A stretch of DNA of 64,000 bases from NCBI GenBank assembly GCA_949130485.1, contig OX422195.1, positions 1,312,566-1,376,565 of the forward strand. The letters are read 5' to 3'. Position numbers and translations under genes: made by a program. Shown in pieces: positions 1 through 11,215 of the stretch. Every line of letters begins with the position of its first letter. The first letter of the stretch is position 1. The DNA is from Agelas oroides. Lineage: Eukaryota > Porifera > Demospongiae > Agelasida > Agelasidae. Under the pieces are notes generated by a model, which saw only the letters and a program-made list of their open reading frames with translations, searched no databases and was not told the DNA's origin.

Positions 1-1555
1 AGGTTGTACGTGTGATAGTACATGGCACCGTCCGCAGAGCTGTGTTCACTAACAAGGTGTGTTTGGAGCGTGGAATCTCATAGCTGCCAAATTGTCACTT
101 AGAGTAACAAACATCGCATCATCAAAGTGCATAGTCACCCAATAGGACCACCGTCTTATGAAAGATAACTGTAATGACGATGGTATCACCAAATACGAAT
201 GTTTATTGTCTAGGCTCTGTAGCTTTGCATCCAGGTTTGTTCTCGCAGAGAAAAGAGCCTGGCTCCAATTGGTCTTGTACCTAAGCTCTTAAGGTTAGTG
301 GATACTAAACTGGGTTCCCATAGAAACTGCATAAAAGGTACATTGCCGTATGTCTTTAGCAATACATGGCGGTACACAGCCGATAATTTCACAGCTTGTG
401 TATGGCACAGTAGGCAAGAGTAAGTCGCCTCTGCAGGGTAAACTTGTGTGTCCACAGATACTACATATGTGGCAGTCCCGGGTAGAAATCGAACATTATT
501 CCGTTACGTAATTCAACCGCATTACCACGTTTGAAGCGTTGTAGTGCAAAACGTCTGTTAATGGTGGGGCTCATACGCACAGCAAAGATGCATGAAAGTC
601 TACATAGAGTGTATGAGCCTCACCCAGGACTGCCACATATATATACTGAAGGTGTAAACCATTGTGTGTGCACAAAATTTGGTGTGTATATGGAGGTATA
701 ATGTTCAACTCACTAACTGTCATCAGTAGACCATAATAGTGTAGCTCATCTATACAGTTCCATAGTGACCTATTGGTTGCTTAGTTACCATGTACATTAC
801 CCTCCTGTAAACAAATCTCTTCTGATATCACTTCTGATATTCATTGCGACAGGCCAGTCTGCCAAGCGCTGATCAATTACACCGACCATCTGTTAGTCTC
901 CATGTCAGCATGAGCTAACCCATGTTTAACAACGGTTACACCTCCAAATCCTGGAAATTAGATTCATGTTCTGACTTAATCTATTATAGGTGAACTCTTG
1001 GCCACATATAAAGGTTTTATATGAATACACATATGCACGAACTAGTGGGTTGGGCGCACCATGAGTTTCCAAGGTAGGAGAGCTCTATTTGCTCCCTACG
1101 TGGCACCAAGTGGGAATATGAATATGCCTAATCCGTTACACCTCAAGGCTCTAATTAGGCGCTATGAATGCCAATGGAAGCAGTGCCTGTTGCAGGTTAT
1201 ATCATTATCATATTCATGTGTGTACATTGACACGTGCAAACAATTCTCCAGCATGGCCACATCACACTCACACTGAGCCACATGGGGTTAACCTCAAACG
1301 TAAACATGGTTATTGTTATTGCACAATAAATATGTAAACAAGCTACTGTATTCACTTTGAAAATCACAAAATGCACAAACAAACAAACAAACGATCTTCT
1401 TCATACAAGTAGTTACATCGTTTAAAATTGTTTGAGATGACGTATGCTATGTGTACATGCATGAATTAATGCATGATATGTGAATAATTTTTCATGCATT
1501 GCTACCATTGGGTCATACAATTTCCATGAGTTCCAGAGGTTGTCATGATCTAAAA

Positions 1556-1589
<34 letters not shown>

Positions 1590-3200
1590 TTTTTTATACC
1601 ATATTACCTCACTTTCTATGTATTTCATTGGACGAACAGCGGAGTAAAACAAGTCATATACTCCTAATTATGTAATAATAGTTTGCACAAAACTTGCTTG
1701 TTGTACCAGAATAATTTACACAAAATTGAGTGATAGTTTACTGTCTCAATGTGGTATAAATTGGATATACCAGTACTACCTATACTCGGAGTATATCTGC
1801 GTTTATACTTCTTGTATAGGTAGTATATCCAATACATATATATATAAAATTGATAAAGAATATCTTCATTTTTTTTGTGTACCAAAATAAAAAATTCAGG
1901 TATACATGTAGTTCTCGAAATGACCACCTGGAGCTCAGAGCTGCAAGCAACGTAGATGGGCAGACTAAAGATAGGTGCTGCAGATGATACAGGGTTGCCC
2001 AGTCGTGATTCTGATAGTTTGTCACACTAATTAATACAACTACAGACCAAATGTGCAAGATTGTAACATTTTTGTGTATAAGGGCAGCAACTATGTTCAA
2101 GGTGGCAGAACATGATCAACTATGGTATACTCACAATTGAGATAAACAGCGTGCGTAACATTCTTTCCTTTGTCCGCACAATGCCGCTAGAATTGCCGTA
2201 AGAGGGAAATCCTGCATCGGTCACCAAAGAGTTCCCTATTGGAAAGTGCTACTGAAAATATGCTATTATGTTTGGACAGGAGTAGCAACCTATTTGGAGC
2301 AAACATGCCATAGCGGCTAGCTTATGGTAATGATTGTTCACTCGGAATTTTTTTTCTTTGTGAATTACTATATGCTGATAACACTTCAAAGATGTAGCCT
2401 TATAATTATACAAGCCAAGGAAATCGGGGCAATTTAGTTGCCTTTTGCATCAGTGTGGTATTTTTTGTTGTTGTTAGAAATTGTTGTGATTCTTATTCAT
2501 CACTACTTACCATAAAATGGGATGTTAATCACGTCATCTTTTGTCTGGGTACCTGGATGGCAACCTCTTTTGTGTTTGTAGGTATCCCAACCCATTGTCT
2601 TCTTGAACCTTTCCCTTTTAGAACTGAAGAGCTGTGAGATGTTTTGAAACCGCCCATTTGCTCCCCCCTCAAGTTTCATGCAGGGTGAAGTGATGATTGG
2701 ATTATGGTTGCAAACAATGTGTGTGGGTAGGCAACCTGGCATTGCTTAATGAAGTTTACAGCAGTCAGGCAAAGAAGTGACCACCATCAGTCACCTTGGT
2801 GTTGGCTAAAGCAATAATGAAGATACTCACATGACAATCAGCTACATAGATTCAGTTCCCAGGCGTACGCATTTGTTACTAAGCAGTTCAAATAGATGGA
2901 TGCACATCGACAGTTGAACCCCACTTGAAAGACACCTTTGATTTGAAGACACCTTGGGCTCCTTTGATTTGAAGACACCTCACTAATCAGGACATTTGAA
3001 GAAGACCCATCTTTTTACCCCAGAACCGTGTTAATCGGAACATTTCTCAAGGGTGTTAGTATTAGAAAGGTTCCATGCCGCTCTATAGCAAAATGCTTTG
3101 ATGGTAATTCAACAGCTTTGATGCACAGTACTAGCTTGTAATGTGTGTGGTGATGCATGAACGCTGTCTGTGATCTGGGCTCGAGCATTACTAACTGCAA
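1..3200. other. Gene-poor flank left of the kinase gene
   Basis: No convincing coding exon is seen. The stretch holds a TATGTGGCAGTCC-ended MITE (466-639), a TA-rich run near 1556-1590, and a small hairpin near 1763-1829 whose arms read TACTACCTATAC and its complement. A degenerate fragment near 2905-3010 resembles the CAGTGGAACC MITE, including the phrase CACCTCACTAATCAGGA. The open frames here start at non-ATG codons or look random. Nothing else is supported. Confidence 0.5.
466..639. mobile_element. TATGTGGCAGTCC MITE, intact copy
   Basis: A 174-bp element with 13-bp perfect terminal inverted repeats (TATGTGGCAGTCC and its complement). A second inner inverted repeat runs GGGGCTCATACGC ... 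GTATGAGCCTCACCC. It has no coding capacity. Related, more diverged copies lie at 33236-33390, 35395-35520, 39964-40215, 40928-41240 and 44650-44800. The family name is descriptive only. Confidence 0.75.
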
Positions 3201-3257
3201 CTCTTTAACCTTCGGAAACGCGATATCATAGATATCTACGGCACCACAGACATAAGT

Positions 3258-3333
3258 ACTTCCGGTAAATTGAGCCGAGACATCAAGTCTGGGGTGGTCT
3301 AGGGCGGAAGTGACTCAGTGATGCGCTATAAAA
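3258..3333 (+). promoter_or_regulatory. Kinase-gene core promoter: ETS sites, AP-1 site, TATA box
   Basis: A consensus ETS site in reverse orientation (ACTTCCGGT) lies at 3258-3266. A second ETS-like site (GCGGAAGT, 3304-3311) overlaps an AP-1 consensus TGACTCA (3311-3317). A TATA box (CTATAAAAC) sits at about 3326-3334. That would put transcription start near 3355-3360 and give a leader of about 100 nt before the ATG at 3458. A juxtaposed ETS/AP-1 pair is the classic Ras/MAPK-responsive arrangement; its use here is an inference. Confidence 0.6.
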
Positions 3334-3457
3334 CTGAAGCAGCGCAGTTGACTTGCAGATTATAAGTGCTAAACAAAGAGTGTTTTGTACAGCTCTCAAC
3401 TGTTCAAAGCATTTCGACTTTCAGACCTACTGCGAAATTGTGAATTGCGCTAGCAAG

Positions 3458-4483
3458 ATGGCAAATGTGCACGACGCAAATACTTACCAGACCAGCCTCG
3501 ATGAGAGGTACACCTTCATCAGACAAGCCGGCAAAGGCACCTATGGCACTACGTGGATCGCTGAGGACAAGACCACAGGCCAGAGAGTAGCCATCAAGGC
3601 CATCAGCAAGACAGGTACTAGCAGATCCAACTTCAAGAGGGAGCTGAAATACAGCAAACACTTGTCAAAACATCCATACATAATCAGCACGCACGATACA
3701 GCTTACGAGACCAAGACATCGTACGTCATGGTGCAGGATTATGCACCAGGTGGCGATCTGTTTGACGCAATCGAGCCCGAAGTCGGACTACACGAACAGA
3801 AAGCAAGAGCATACCTTTACCAGATCGCGAAAGCAGTGGAGTACATGCACAGTAAGAAACTTGTGCACCGCGATATCAAGCCTGAAAACGTGGTCCTTGG
3901 AGATAAGGAAGGATCGTTCGTACAGCTAATCGATTTCGGCATGACACTAAGAACGGGTACGCACGTATCTAGAGTTTGCGGCAGTATCCCTTACACCCCT
4001 CCTGAGATCTGCAACGCCTCTGACGATATTGGGTTCTTCGTCGAGCCCTCCTGCGACGTTTGGTCCATTGGCGTGTTGCTCTTCTGCATGCTCACGGGAA
4101 GTTTCCCTTGGGAGCAGGCGACACTTAGCGATCCTAACTATTACGAGTTCGTGCAGTGGCAGACGGGAGTGACATTGAAACCTCCGCAGATGTGGCAGAG
4201 TTTCTCCCCAAGACTGCTCCAACTGTTCAACAGGCTGCTAGCAATGGATCCCCAGGATCGATGTGAAATCAAAGAAGTGTACAAGTATCTCAATGATGCT
4301 TGGTTTGTGAATTCAGCAATCCCTCTGAGCGACAGTTTGTGTGAGGTGAACATTTACCACCACTTGAACAACTACAGTAGCTTGGACTTTGAGTACAATG
4401 TAAAAGCTTCTCCTCAGTGTGGACTCAGCGTAGATGTTCTTCCGCACTCGACCTATCAGCTAACACCAGTTCATGCATTCTAA
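3458..4483 (+). CDS. SBK-type serine/threonine protein kinase, single exon
   Basis: Encodes a 341-residue protein kinase that transfers ATP phosphate to Ser/Thr, probably in the cytosol. The frame is open from 3353, but that codon is TTG. The first ATG (3458) has a strong context (CAAGATGG), so I start there. Visible landmarks are the glycine loop GKGTYGTTW (residues 25-33), VAIK lysine 47, alpha-C glutamate about 62, HRDIKPEN with Asp139, DFG with Asp159, PPE in place of APE at 181-183, and DVWSIGVLL in lobe C. A tail of about 45 residues follows the kinase domain and has no recognised motif. All catalytic residues are present. Overall it most resembles the SH3-binding-domain kinase (SBK) group; vertebrate SBK1 is somewhat longer. 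It has no introns, so a retrocopy origin is possible. It converges on the glycosyltransferase gene. Confidence 0.9.
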   Translation: MANVHDANTYQTSLDERYTFIRQAGKGTYGTTWIAEDKTTGQRVAIKAISKTGTSRSNFKRELKYSKHLSKHPYIISTHDTAYETKTSYVMVQDYAPGGDLFDAIEPEVGLHEQKARAYLYQIAKAVEYMHSKKLVHRDIKPENVVLGDKEGSFVQLIDFGMTLRTGTHVSRVCGSIPYTPPEICNASDDIGFFVEPSCDVWSIGVLLFCMLTGSFPWEQATLSDPNYYEFVQWQTGVTLKPPQMWQSFSPRLLQLFNRLLAMDPQDRCEIKEVYKYLNDAWFVNSAIPLSDSLCEVNIYHHLNNYSSLDFEYNVKASPQCGLSVDVLPHSTYQLTPVHAF

Positions 4484-5360
4484 AAAACTTTTCCCACTTC
4501 ATCATCAATGGTGACTGGTTGATGGTGCATGTTTGAAGAGAAGATGGCACACGGTGCTCAACATGATCAAGACAATCGGTCGAACCATGGCTTCTGGAAA
4601 GCCCACCATAACCAAATTGAAACGAATCATTATACAGGTCTATATACAATTTCAACCAGCATCACCTATTTTATGTTGTTCTATACTTGTGTGTAACTTG
4701 TTCTTTTTTTTTTCCACCTCAATGTTATACTGATTGTAAGCTAATTATTTAAAGTTAGCTATAATTTACATGTACTATTAATTTTAACTTCTCCAGCTGG
4801 TCTGGGGAGGATTTACATGTAACTATATTTTTACTGTACTTATTTGTTAATGTAAGGTACTGTACTTTTACTCTATATTGTATTTGGTACATATTATACA
4901 ATGTAATGTACTTTTAAATACTTATTTAGTACTATATAATAGCTTTCTCCTCTTTTTTTTTGCCTCCTGTATGTTTCTGAAATGTGAAAATGGGACAACA
5001 TAAAATGTTTGAAAACTGAATATCCTTCTTGAATATTGAATATGTTGCATGGACATGAGCTATACCCAGACACACCATATACAGTGCCAAGTGTCATCAC
5101 ACCAGGCAACCGGTGTAGGAGTGAACACCCAATAATTATGTTATGGTCATACCTCTGTAGTTATCTAAACCCTTATGTACTTGGCCGCTGCCGCCAGTCT
5201 GTCGCCTGCTAGAATGGCATGTGGGTAGCAACCTACTCTAAACAGAAGTCACTTCTTTATACCCTATACTTGTGTGTTATACTCCCTCAACTACCACGCT
5301 TGTGGTATCTAGTAGCTACTCCCTTGAGTTACGGATGCTTCAAACCATGCACAGTTGGTT

Positions 5361-5366
5361 AATAAA
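5361..5366 (+). terminator. Candidate poly(A) signal of the kinase gene
   Basis: AATAAA on the plus strand, 877 nt after the kinase stop codon. It is the first canonical hexamer found downstream by eye. Use of a closer variant hexamer cannot be excluded. Confidence 0.4.
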
Positions 5367-5378
5367 GCACTGCCAAAT

Positions 5379-5384
5379 TTTATT
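5379..5384 (-). terminator. Candidate poly(A) signal of the glycosyltransferase gene
   Basis: TTTATT on the plus strand, i.e. AATAAA on the minus strand, 866 nt after the stop at 6250. It faces the plus-strand AATAAA at 5361, so the two transcripts would overlap by a few tens of bases. Confidence 0.4.
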
Positions 5385-6249
5385 AGGCAAAGAGAGTGGG
5401 ATGTATGCATGTCTACACATCCATACACAAACACGCATGCACTCCAACTAATATTCTGGAGTATAAAAGCCATGTATGAAACTGGGATACATTATTCCCG
5501 AAATACTTGTGCATAAGTAAATTTTCATGTTGACATCTGTATTAAGAAATTAACCCTCACACAGCCCTAAGCTACAAAGCTACCAGCTGTCCATAATTGT
5601 CACACTGTTAAAAACCAACACATCCAAGAGACAGTTTTTGGTTTAGCATCACAAAGCAGATGGCAAGTTAACGAAACCAAAGCAGCTTTTCCCTCAAAAT
5701 TTATCACCCCAAAAACAATGGCCAAACACCTTGAATTACACCACTCCTCCGTACTTCTCATGCTATTACTCAGTTGTACAAAGCATGACATCATTAGCTT
5801 GCTGTATGGAGACAATCTGTGCATTTTCGAGTAACCCAATTGCTTCTAAAATTAACAATCAAAGATGGCCTCGCATTCCAGATAAATAAATGCTTGTGGT
5901 GAACAGCACTGCTGCAGATCCAAGAACTCTATCCTGATCTGTTGGAGATTGATTTACAGTCCCCTCTCTATTGATGGTTACAAAAGCTGTATCTTGTAAC
6001 TTGGGCCTCATCACTTACTCCTTATACAGAATGTTGGTTCCATACATACCCACACGATGCGTCATCACACATGCCGAGGTTGTCCGAGCGTTAGAGCTAG
6101 ATATACAGATTACGTAATTGTATTTGCAGTGTAAAACTGTAATAGTTACAATTAATACTGGTAACACAAAGTGTTAAGAGAAGAGTGAATAAAGAAACTA
6201 TGGTATAAAAAAAATACTAAATGACTTTGGTAAAATAACTCTGTTGGTA

Positions 6250-7139
6250 TCACTCTATCTTGTAGTTATCGGGGAACCTGGCACATCCACCGCCGGCAGT
6301 ATATGTATAAATAGTACCTCGCTCCGCATAAAATCTTCGAATGGCATCAGCAATGTTGCCAAAGGAACCCACATATCCCTTAGTCCGAATAATCACGGTG
6401 GAGTTCATCATGAGAAAGAACTCTTTGAACGAACGTTCTTGTACTCCTTTGAGCACACTGACTTCTGTATCAGGAGGTAAGTTGCCAAGGTGGGTATGTA
6501 CTGTTCGGGTCGCAGTGTCAATATGGATTGGTGTCTTCATTTTGCTTGCGTACTTCTTTGCCACAATGTGAACCACAAGTCTGTTGTTGAAAACAGGCAC
6601 CCAGACCATCCTGCTAGAAAGTTTAAGCTCCTTTCCAGCTTTCATGGCACAACTCACATATTGTTCTGACAATGCAACCGCAGCCTGGATGTCATCGGAT
6701 CTAGAACGTGCCTGGATCGTCATTAGAGACTTGCTTGGAACACCTAAACTTTTCAAGAGTGCATCCATTTCTTTCTGAAACTTGGATGTCATTTTGAAGA
6801 GCATATCCCAGGCGCAACAGATGCGACATTTTATCCTGTCAACACCAAGCTCATATGCTTTAGGCATAAGTCCTTGGTTACGTAGAACTGCATACGTAAA
6901 ATCATACCGATGTCCCTGTACTACTTCGACAGGGTTAGTGAATAACTTGGTAAAGTTAGTGTTCATGTACCACTGTGAGGATCTACCCGAGTCTTTAGCA
7001 GATCTCCAGCTCCCAATATCACGTACTGGCCCTCTCTTTAATCGCTGGATTGGAGTGAAGTCTGCCCAGTTGAAACTCTTTGGCTCCAAGTACTCGTCAA
7101 GGCCAGGAGGGTCTTCCCATTCAATTAAGAATGCTCTCT
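6250..7139 (-). CDS. Fucosyltransferase-like catalytic domain, terminal exon
   Basis: The last exon of the minus-strand gene: 295 codons and TGA (6250-6252). The open frame extends to 7191 but begins with TTG. A clean acceptor (pyrimidine-rich, ...TTCTTCATGCAG) ends at 7140, giving a phase-1 start. The exon opens with RAFLIEW, then a 'L.EYLEP..FNW' stretch, as seen after the GGxGNR region in NodZ/FUT-like (GT23/GT37-type) enzymes. Further on are an 'IQARSRSDD' strand, where the family has its basic 'H.RRGD'-like motif, and a C-terminal 'STVIIRTKGYVGSFGNIADA' block resembling the 'ADxxIGTxxSSFSxxA' nucleotide-sugar motif. These would bind GDP-fucose or a similar donor in the Golgi lumen. Donor and acceptor specificity cannot be read. 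Without the upstream exons this piece lacks the N-terminal motif. Confidence 0.75.
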
Positions 7140-7191
7140 CTGCATGAAGAAAAGGTGGAATACTCGGACTATTAAGCAGCAGAAGTATCAA

Positions 7192-8686
7192 ATTACAAAA
7201 GTACTATGTATTTACACAAAACTATATCTGTTAATACAAATGATTTCTGCACACCTCAAAGCCACAAAGGTTTGGAAACCTCCCAAATATTGTAAAAGGC
7301 TTGACTTAAAGCAGAAGCAAAAATAAAACGATTGCATACAAATGTCCAGAAACAAACTCTTGTGTATTCAGGTATATTATGATGGTTCTCTATAGCAACA
7401 CATATCCAGCGGAACAGAGTTGTTAGAAACTACTGAATTCAAACTGCATTAGGATTGGCCGATACAGCCACATAAAAGCCTCCCCATTCAACCACCATAT
7501 GGCACTATACAAATAACCCATAATAACAAATAATACTCGAAAGCACCACAGAAATGGGATCCTATCCACTATTCTTTCAAGCTTCTACCAAATCAACCAT
7601 GTAACGTACAAGGGATATGTATATGTAATTGCCTTTCTTTTCACAGAACATTAAGTAGTCATTCTTCATAAAAATGACTCGCTTGTGTAGCGTAGAACTT
7701 AGGCTACACATTACGAGAGTGTGACTGAACAGGAATGTATTTGATCTGCACTTATTAACTGTCCTCAAAGGTACATGAAAAGATACCAACTCACCAACTC
7801 GACTAACAAGTACAATTCAATACATATGTAATTTCCAATGGATAACTGCAACATTACAAAGCGCCTTTTGTGCAAATCTTCATCTATCTTTTTGCAAGAT
7901 GATGGAACTTCTATATACAATGGATTGGAGGTCGCTTGTCAGTACAACTCCACAGTAATTTCCATTTTGACCAATCAGGTAAAACATAGCTAGGTATAAT
8001 CTGCTATCTGATTGCAGAATCGGTGCCAGACAAGCAACCTGCAATTTACTGTATAGCCTCATTTCTAGGCTGTCCCAGAGTTAGGAGTAGAAGAATGAGG
8101 CTATAGAAACACTACATTTATTAGCATTTTCTCTTTCAGGACATCATAGTAGCACAATCTACCTTGCCATCAACATGTGAATCTCTTTAAATGTATACAG
8201 CAAATAAAAAAAAACAATGCACGGCCATTTGAGGAAATGTTCAGTTGGTACCACCAGGTTCAAGGTGCAAACCTGATTTCACCCATGAATCTTAAGCAAC
8301 TTCCTTTTTGGGTTGCCAGGAAACCCATCATCAAATATCAAGTCATGAATATCTGAAGCACAGAGTTATTCATACCGGTTTCAAGAGGTTACACTACCAG
8401 CTGACTCTGGGAGACAGCATGTCTAGCCTACTCTTACGCTGCAACCCACCACTCTCGAGATAAGTCAGCAAAAAGGGGCTACAGTGGAGTAAATCCCTAG
8501 CTGGGTTGTACACGTGTGTGCCATGGCACAGACAACAGTTAACATCTGGGGGTGGAGCTAGAAGTGCTTTACTTGATATTTAGAACTCTTCTTGCATCCC
8601 TCAACAATCGACATCTAGAAGTGTGAGCAAGGGTGTTGTGCACATACTTCTTTCAAGATGATGTTACTCCCATTAGATAAGGCCCA
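7192..8686. other. Intronic stretch without recognised features
   Basis: Searched on the minus strand for a closer 5' glycosyltransferase exon (GGxxGNR-like motif with a phase-1 donor); none was seen. Short minus-strand frames at 7577-7789 and 7880-8062 have no motif and no consistent splice sites. Nothing else is supported. Confidence 0.4.
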
Positions 8687-8760
8687 TCTCCCTGTCACCC
8701 CAGTGTAGCTGATGGGCATTGACCCGGTGCATGTGCAGTGGGTAAGCTGTATAACACCTA
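8687..8760 (+). repeat. Family A repeat fragment that seeds a minisatellite
   Basis: This matches the central part of dispersed family A, best seen at 39349-39450: CATCTCCCTGTCACCCCAGT, then TGTAGCTGATG, then a GCAGTGGGTAAGCTGTATAACACC-like end. The minisatellite that follows repeats only the last part of this fragment. Confidence 0.65.
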
Positions 8761-9987
8761 GGTCTGCCATGAAACACTTCCACATGTGCAGCGGGAGAGC
8801 TGTATAACACCTAGGTCTGCCATGAAGCACTTCCACATGTGCAGCGGGAGAGCTGTATAACACCTAGGTCTGCCATGAAACAGGGAGATACAGTTCCACA
8901 TGTGCAGCGGGAGAGCTGTATAATACCTAGGTCCGCCAAGAAACAGGGAGATACAGTTCCACATGTGCAGCGGGAGAGCTGTATAATACCTAGGTCTGCC
9001 ATGAAACAGGGAGATACAGTTCCACATGTGCAGCGGGAGAACTGTATAACACCTATAGGTCTGCCATGAAACAGGGAGATACAGTTCCACATGTGCAGCG
9101 GGAGAACTGTATAACACCTATAGGTCTGCCATGAAACAGGGAGATACAGTTCCACATGTACAGCGGGAGAACTGTATAACACCTAGGTCTGCCATGAAAC
9201 AGGGAGATACAGTTCCACATGTGCAGCGGGAGAACTGTATAACACCTATAGGTCTGCCATGAAACAGGGAGATACAGTTCCACATGTGCAGCGGGAGAAC
9301 TGTATAACACCTATAGGTCTGCCATGAAACAGGGAGATACAGTTCCACATGTGCAGCGGGAGAACTGTATAACACCTATAGGTCTGCCATGAAACAGGGA
9401 GATACAGTTCCACATGTGCAGCGGGAGAGCTGTATAATACCTAGGTCTGCCATGAAACAGGGAGATACAGTTCCACATGTGCAGCGGGAGAACTGTATAA
9501 CACCTATAGGTCTGCCATGAAACAGGGAGATACAGTTCCACATGTGCAGCGGGAGAACTGTATAACACCTATAGGTCTGCCATGAAACAGGGAGATACAG
9601 TTCCACATGTGCAGCGGGAGAGCTGTATAATACCTAGGTCTGCCATGAAACAGGGAGATACAGTTCCACATGTGCAGCGGGAGAGCTGTATAATACCTAG
9701 GTCTGCCATGAAACAGGGAGATACAGTTCCACATGTGCAGCGGGAGAACTGTATAACACCTATAGGTCTGCCATGAAACAGGGAGATACAGTTCCACATG
9801 TGCAGCGGGAGAACTGTATAACACCTAGGTCTGCCATGAAACAGGGAGATATAGTTCCACATGTGCAGCGGGAGAGCTGTATAACACCTATAGGTCTGCC
9901 ATGAAACAGGGAGATACAGTTCCACATGTGCAGCGGGAGAGCTGTATAACACCTATAGGTCTGCCATGAAACAGGGAGATACAGTTC
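8731..9987 (+). repeat. Minisatellite of about 20 units, mostly 63-65 bp
   Basis: About 20 head-to-tail units, recognisable by GTGCAGCGGGAG and CCATGAAACAGGGAGATACA. Units with CACCTATAGG are 65 bp and those with CACCTAGG are 63 bp. The two types alternate in patches. The first three units are shorter (53-56 bp) because they lack the GGGAGATACAGT part. The period is not a multiple of three, so the many overlapping open frames across it are artefacts. Confidence 0.95.
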
Positions 9988-10009
9988 AATCAATACCACC
10001 TGACATGTC

Positions 10010-10262
10010 ATTTGCTTCTTCTCACTTACAGCTTATACCAGCTACTACAAGCACCTTAGCCTACCACTTTACAGGGGTACATGGTTCACAACTTACCAGG
10101 TACCTTACAGGGAGACACAGTTCTCATTTACAACTTATACCAGCTACTACAAGCACCTTAGCCTACCAACTTTACAGGGGTACATGGTTCACAACTTACC
10201 AGGCACCTTACAGGGAGACACAGTTCTCATTTACAACTTGCCAGCTACTACAAGTACAGCTT
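10010..10262 (+). repeat. Two and a half tandem units of about 105 bp
   Basis: Units start near 10016, 10122 and 10226 with TTCTCA(C/T)TTACA and contain TACCAGCTACTACAAG and ACTTTACAGGGGTACATGG. The phrase ACAGGGAGACACAGTT links them to the adjoining minisatellite. Around 10365-10390 a short CCCACCCAAAG repetition follows. Confidence 0.8.
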
Positions 10263-11039
10263 TATCACAAGTTACATGTAAGCTCCAAGCTCCAGAAGCA
10301 CCTTATCATGTCACCAAGGTGATAAATCTCCTAGCAGAGCCAGCTAGAAACCCACTGAAACCCACCAAAGCCCACCCAAAGCCCACCCAAAGGCGCCAAA
10401 GCTCACCAAAGTCTGCCAACGCATTTCATGGTGTTCATACAGGCAGCCTTACAAATTCAGCTCAAAGCCCAGGGTGAAACCTAAAGCCCACTCAATCAAT
10501 GGCTGGGAAGCCAGTCCAGTTTCTGGGCAGGAAGCACTCAACTGCCAAGGATACTATCTCACTCCATACCACTTCCTGAGGCCTTTATTAGCATGTTGAG
10601 AGCAGCATGGGCTAAAAAGGGAGATGTTGAGACGGTGCATATGATCATGAAGGTGACATCAGGCTGCACCTCTTAATGGTGGAAACATATAGCTGAGGTC
10701 ACTAGGTTCTGCAACTTCATACTAAAATTAGTATTTACTGCACACGTTTGTAATATGTATAGTTTCAGTGGAAGCATCTTTAATGCAAGCAATGGGAGAA
10801 TACATTTCGGATCTGCCAATATATCTGCTGTACTTCAGCACAGTAGCATTGGAAAGTGAAAGTACTAACTAATGTGAATATGAAAGTGTATCCAAGGAGT
10901 GTCACTGACAGTGAAAGTGTTAACACCTCCATCTTTCATACATGGAAACTGTAGCCTGAAAATGAAAGCATTCAGTCTGACCACCAGTGCATGCACAGAA
11001 CACTAATACCAGTGTGCAGAAGAATAGACCATTTCTTTT

Positions 11040-11215
11040 TTGTGACTCAAACAATTTTCACTTTTCTATTGGAAAAAAAGGTTTTCTGCAACTTGAAATT
11101 GATTGTTGACTGAATGGTTCAGTTCTCATCAGGGCAAAGGGTGATGCATTCAGTCGAAACATCAGCTTAAGCTGGGAACAGAACCTTTTTTCCATTTATG
11201 CAGGCCAGTCACTGA
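11040..11215. repeat. Foldback repeat with TCAGTCGAAAC core, diverged copy
   Basis: The arms read AGGTTTTCTGCAACTTGAA and a matching complement near AACCTTTTTTCCATTTATGC, around a core containing TCATCAGGGCAAAG and GCATTCAGTCGAAACATC. The same layout appears at 57365-57575 and 58745-58905. Confidence 0.6.

Larger units (their letters stand above)
4484..6249. other. Convergent intergenic region and 3' UTRs
   Basis: AT-rich sequence between the stop codon of the kinase (+) and the stop codon of the glycosyltransferase (-). The nearest canonical poly(A) signals for both genes lie at 5361-5384, so both 3' UTRs would be about 870-880 nt. Short ORFs here look random. No RNA gene is seen. Confidence 0.5.

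Noticed and set aside
3353-3457. N-terminal extension of 35 residues on the kinase
   Set aside because: The frame starts with TTG within about 25 bases of the TATA box, in the expected leader. The first ATG is at 3458 with a strong context.
7140-7191. Upstream extension of the terminal exon to 7191
   Set aside because: Starts with TTG and crosses a clear pyrimidine tract and AG acceptor; it is intron sequence.
8758-10011. Many 80-130-codon frames with CxxGTVSPCFMADL-like repeats
   Set aside because: They come from the 63/65-bp minisatellite; every frame is similarly open and overlapping.
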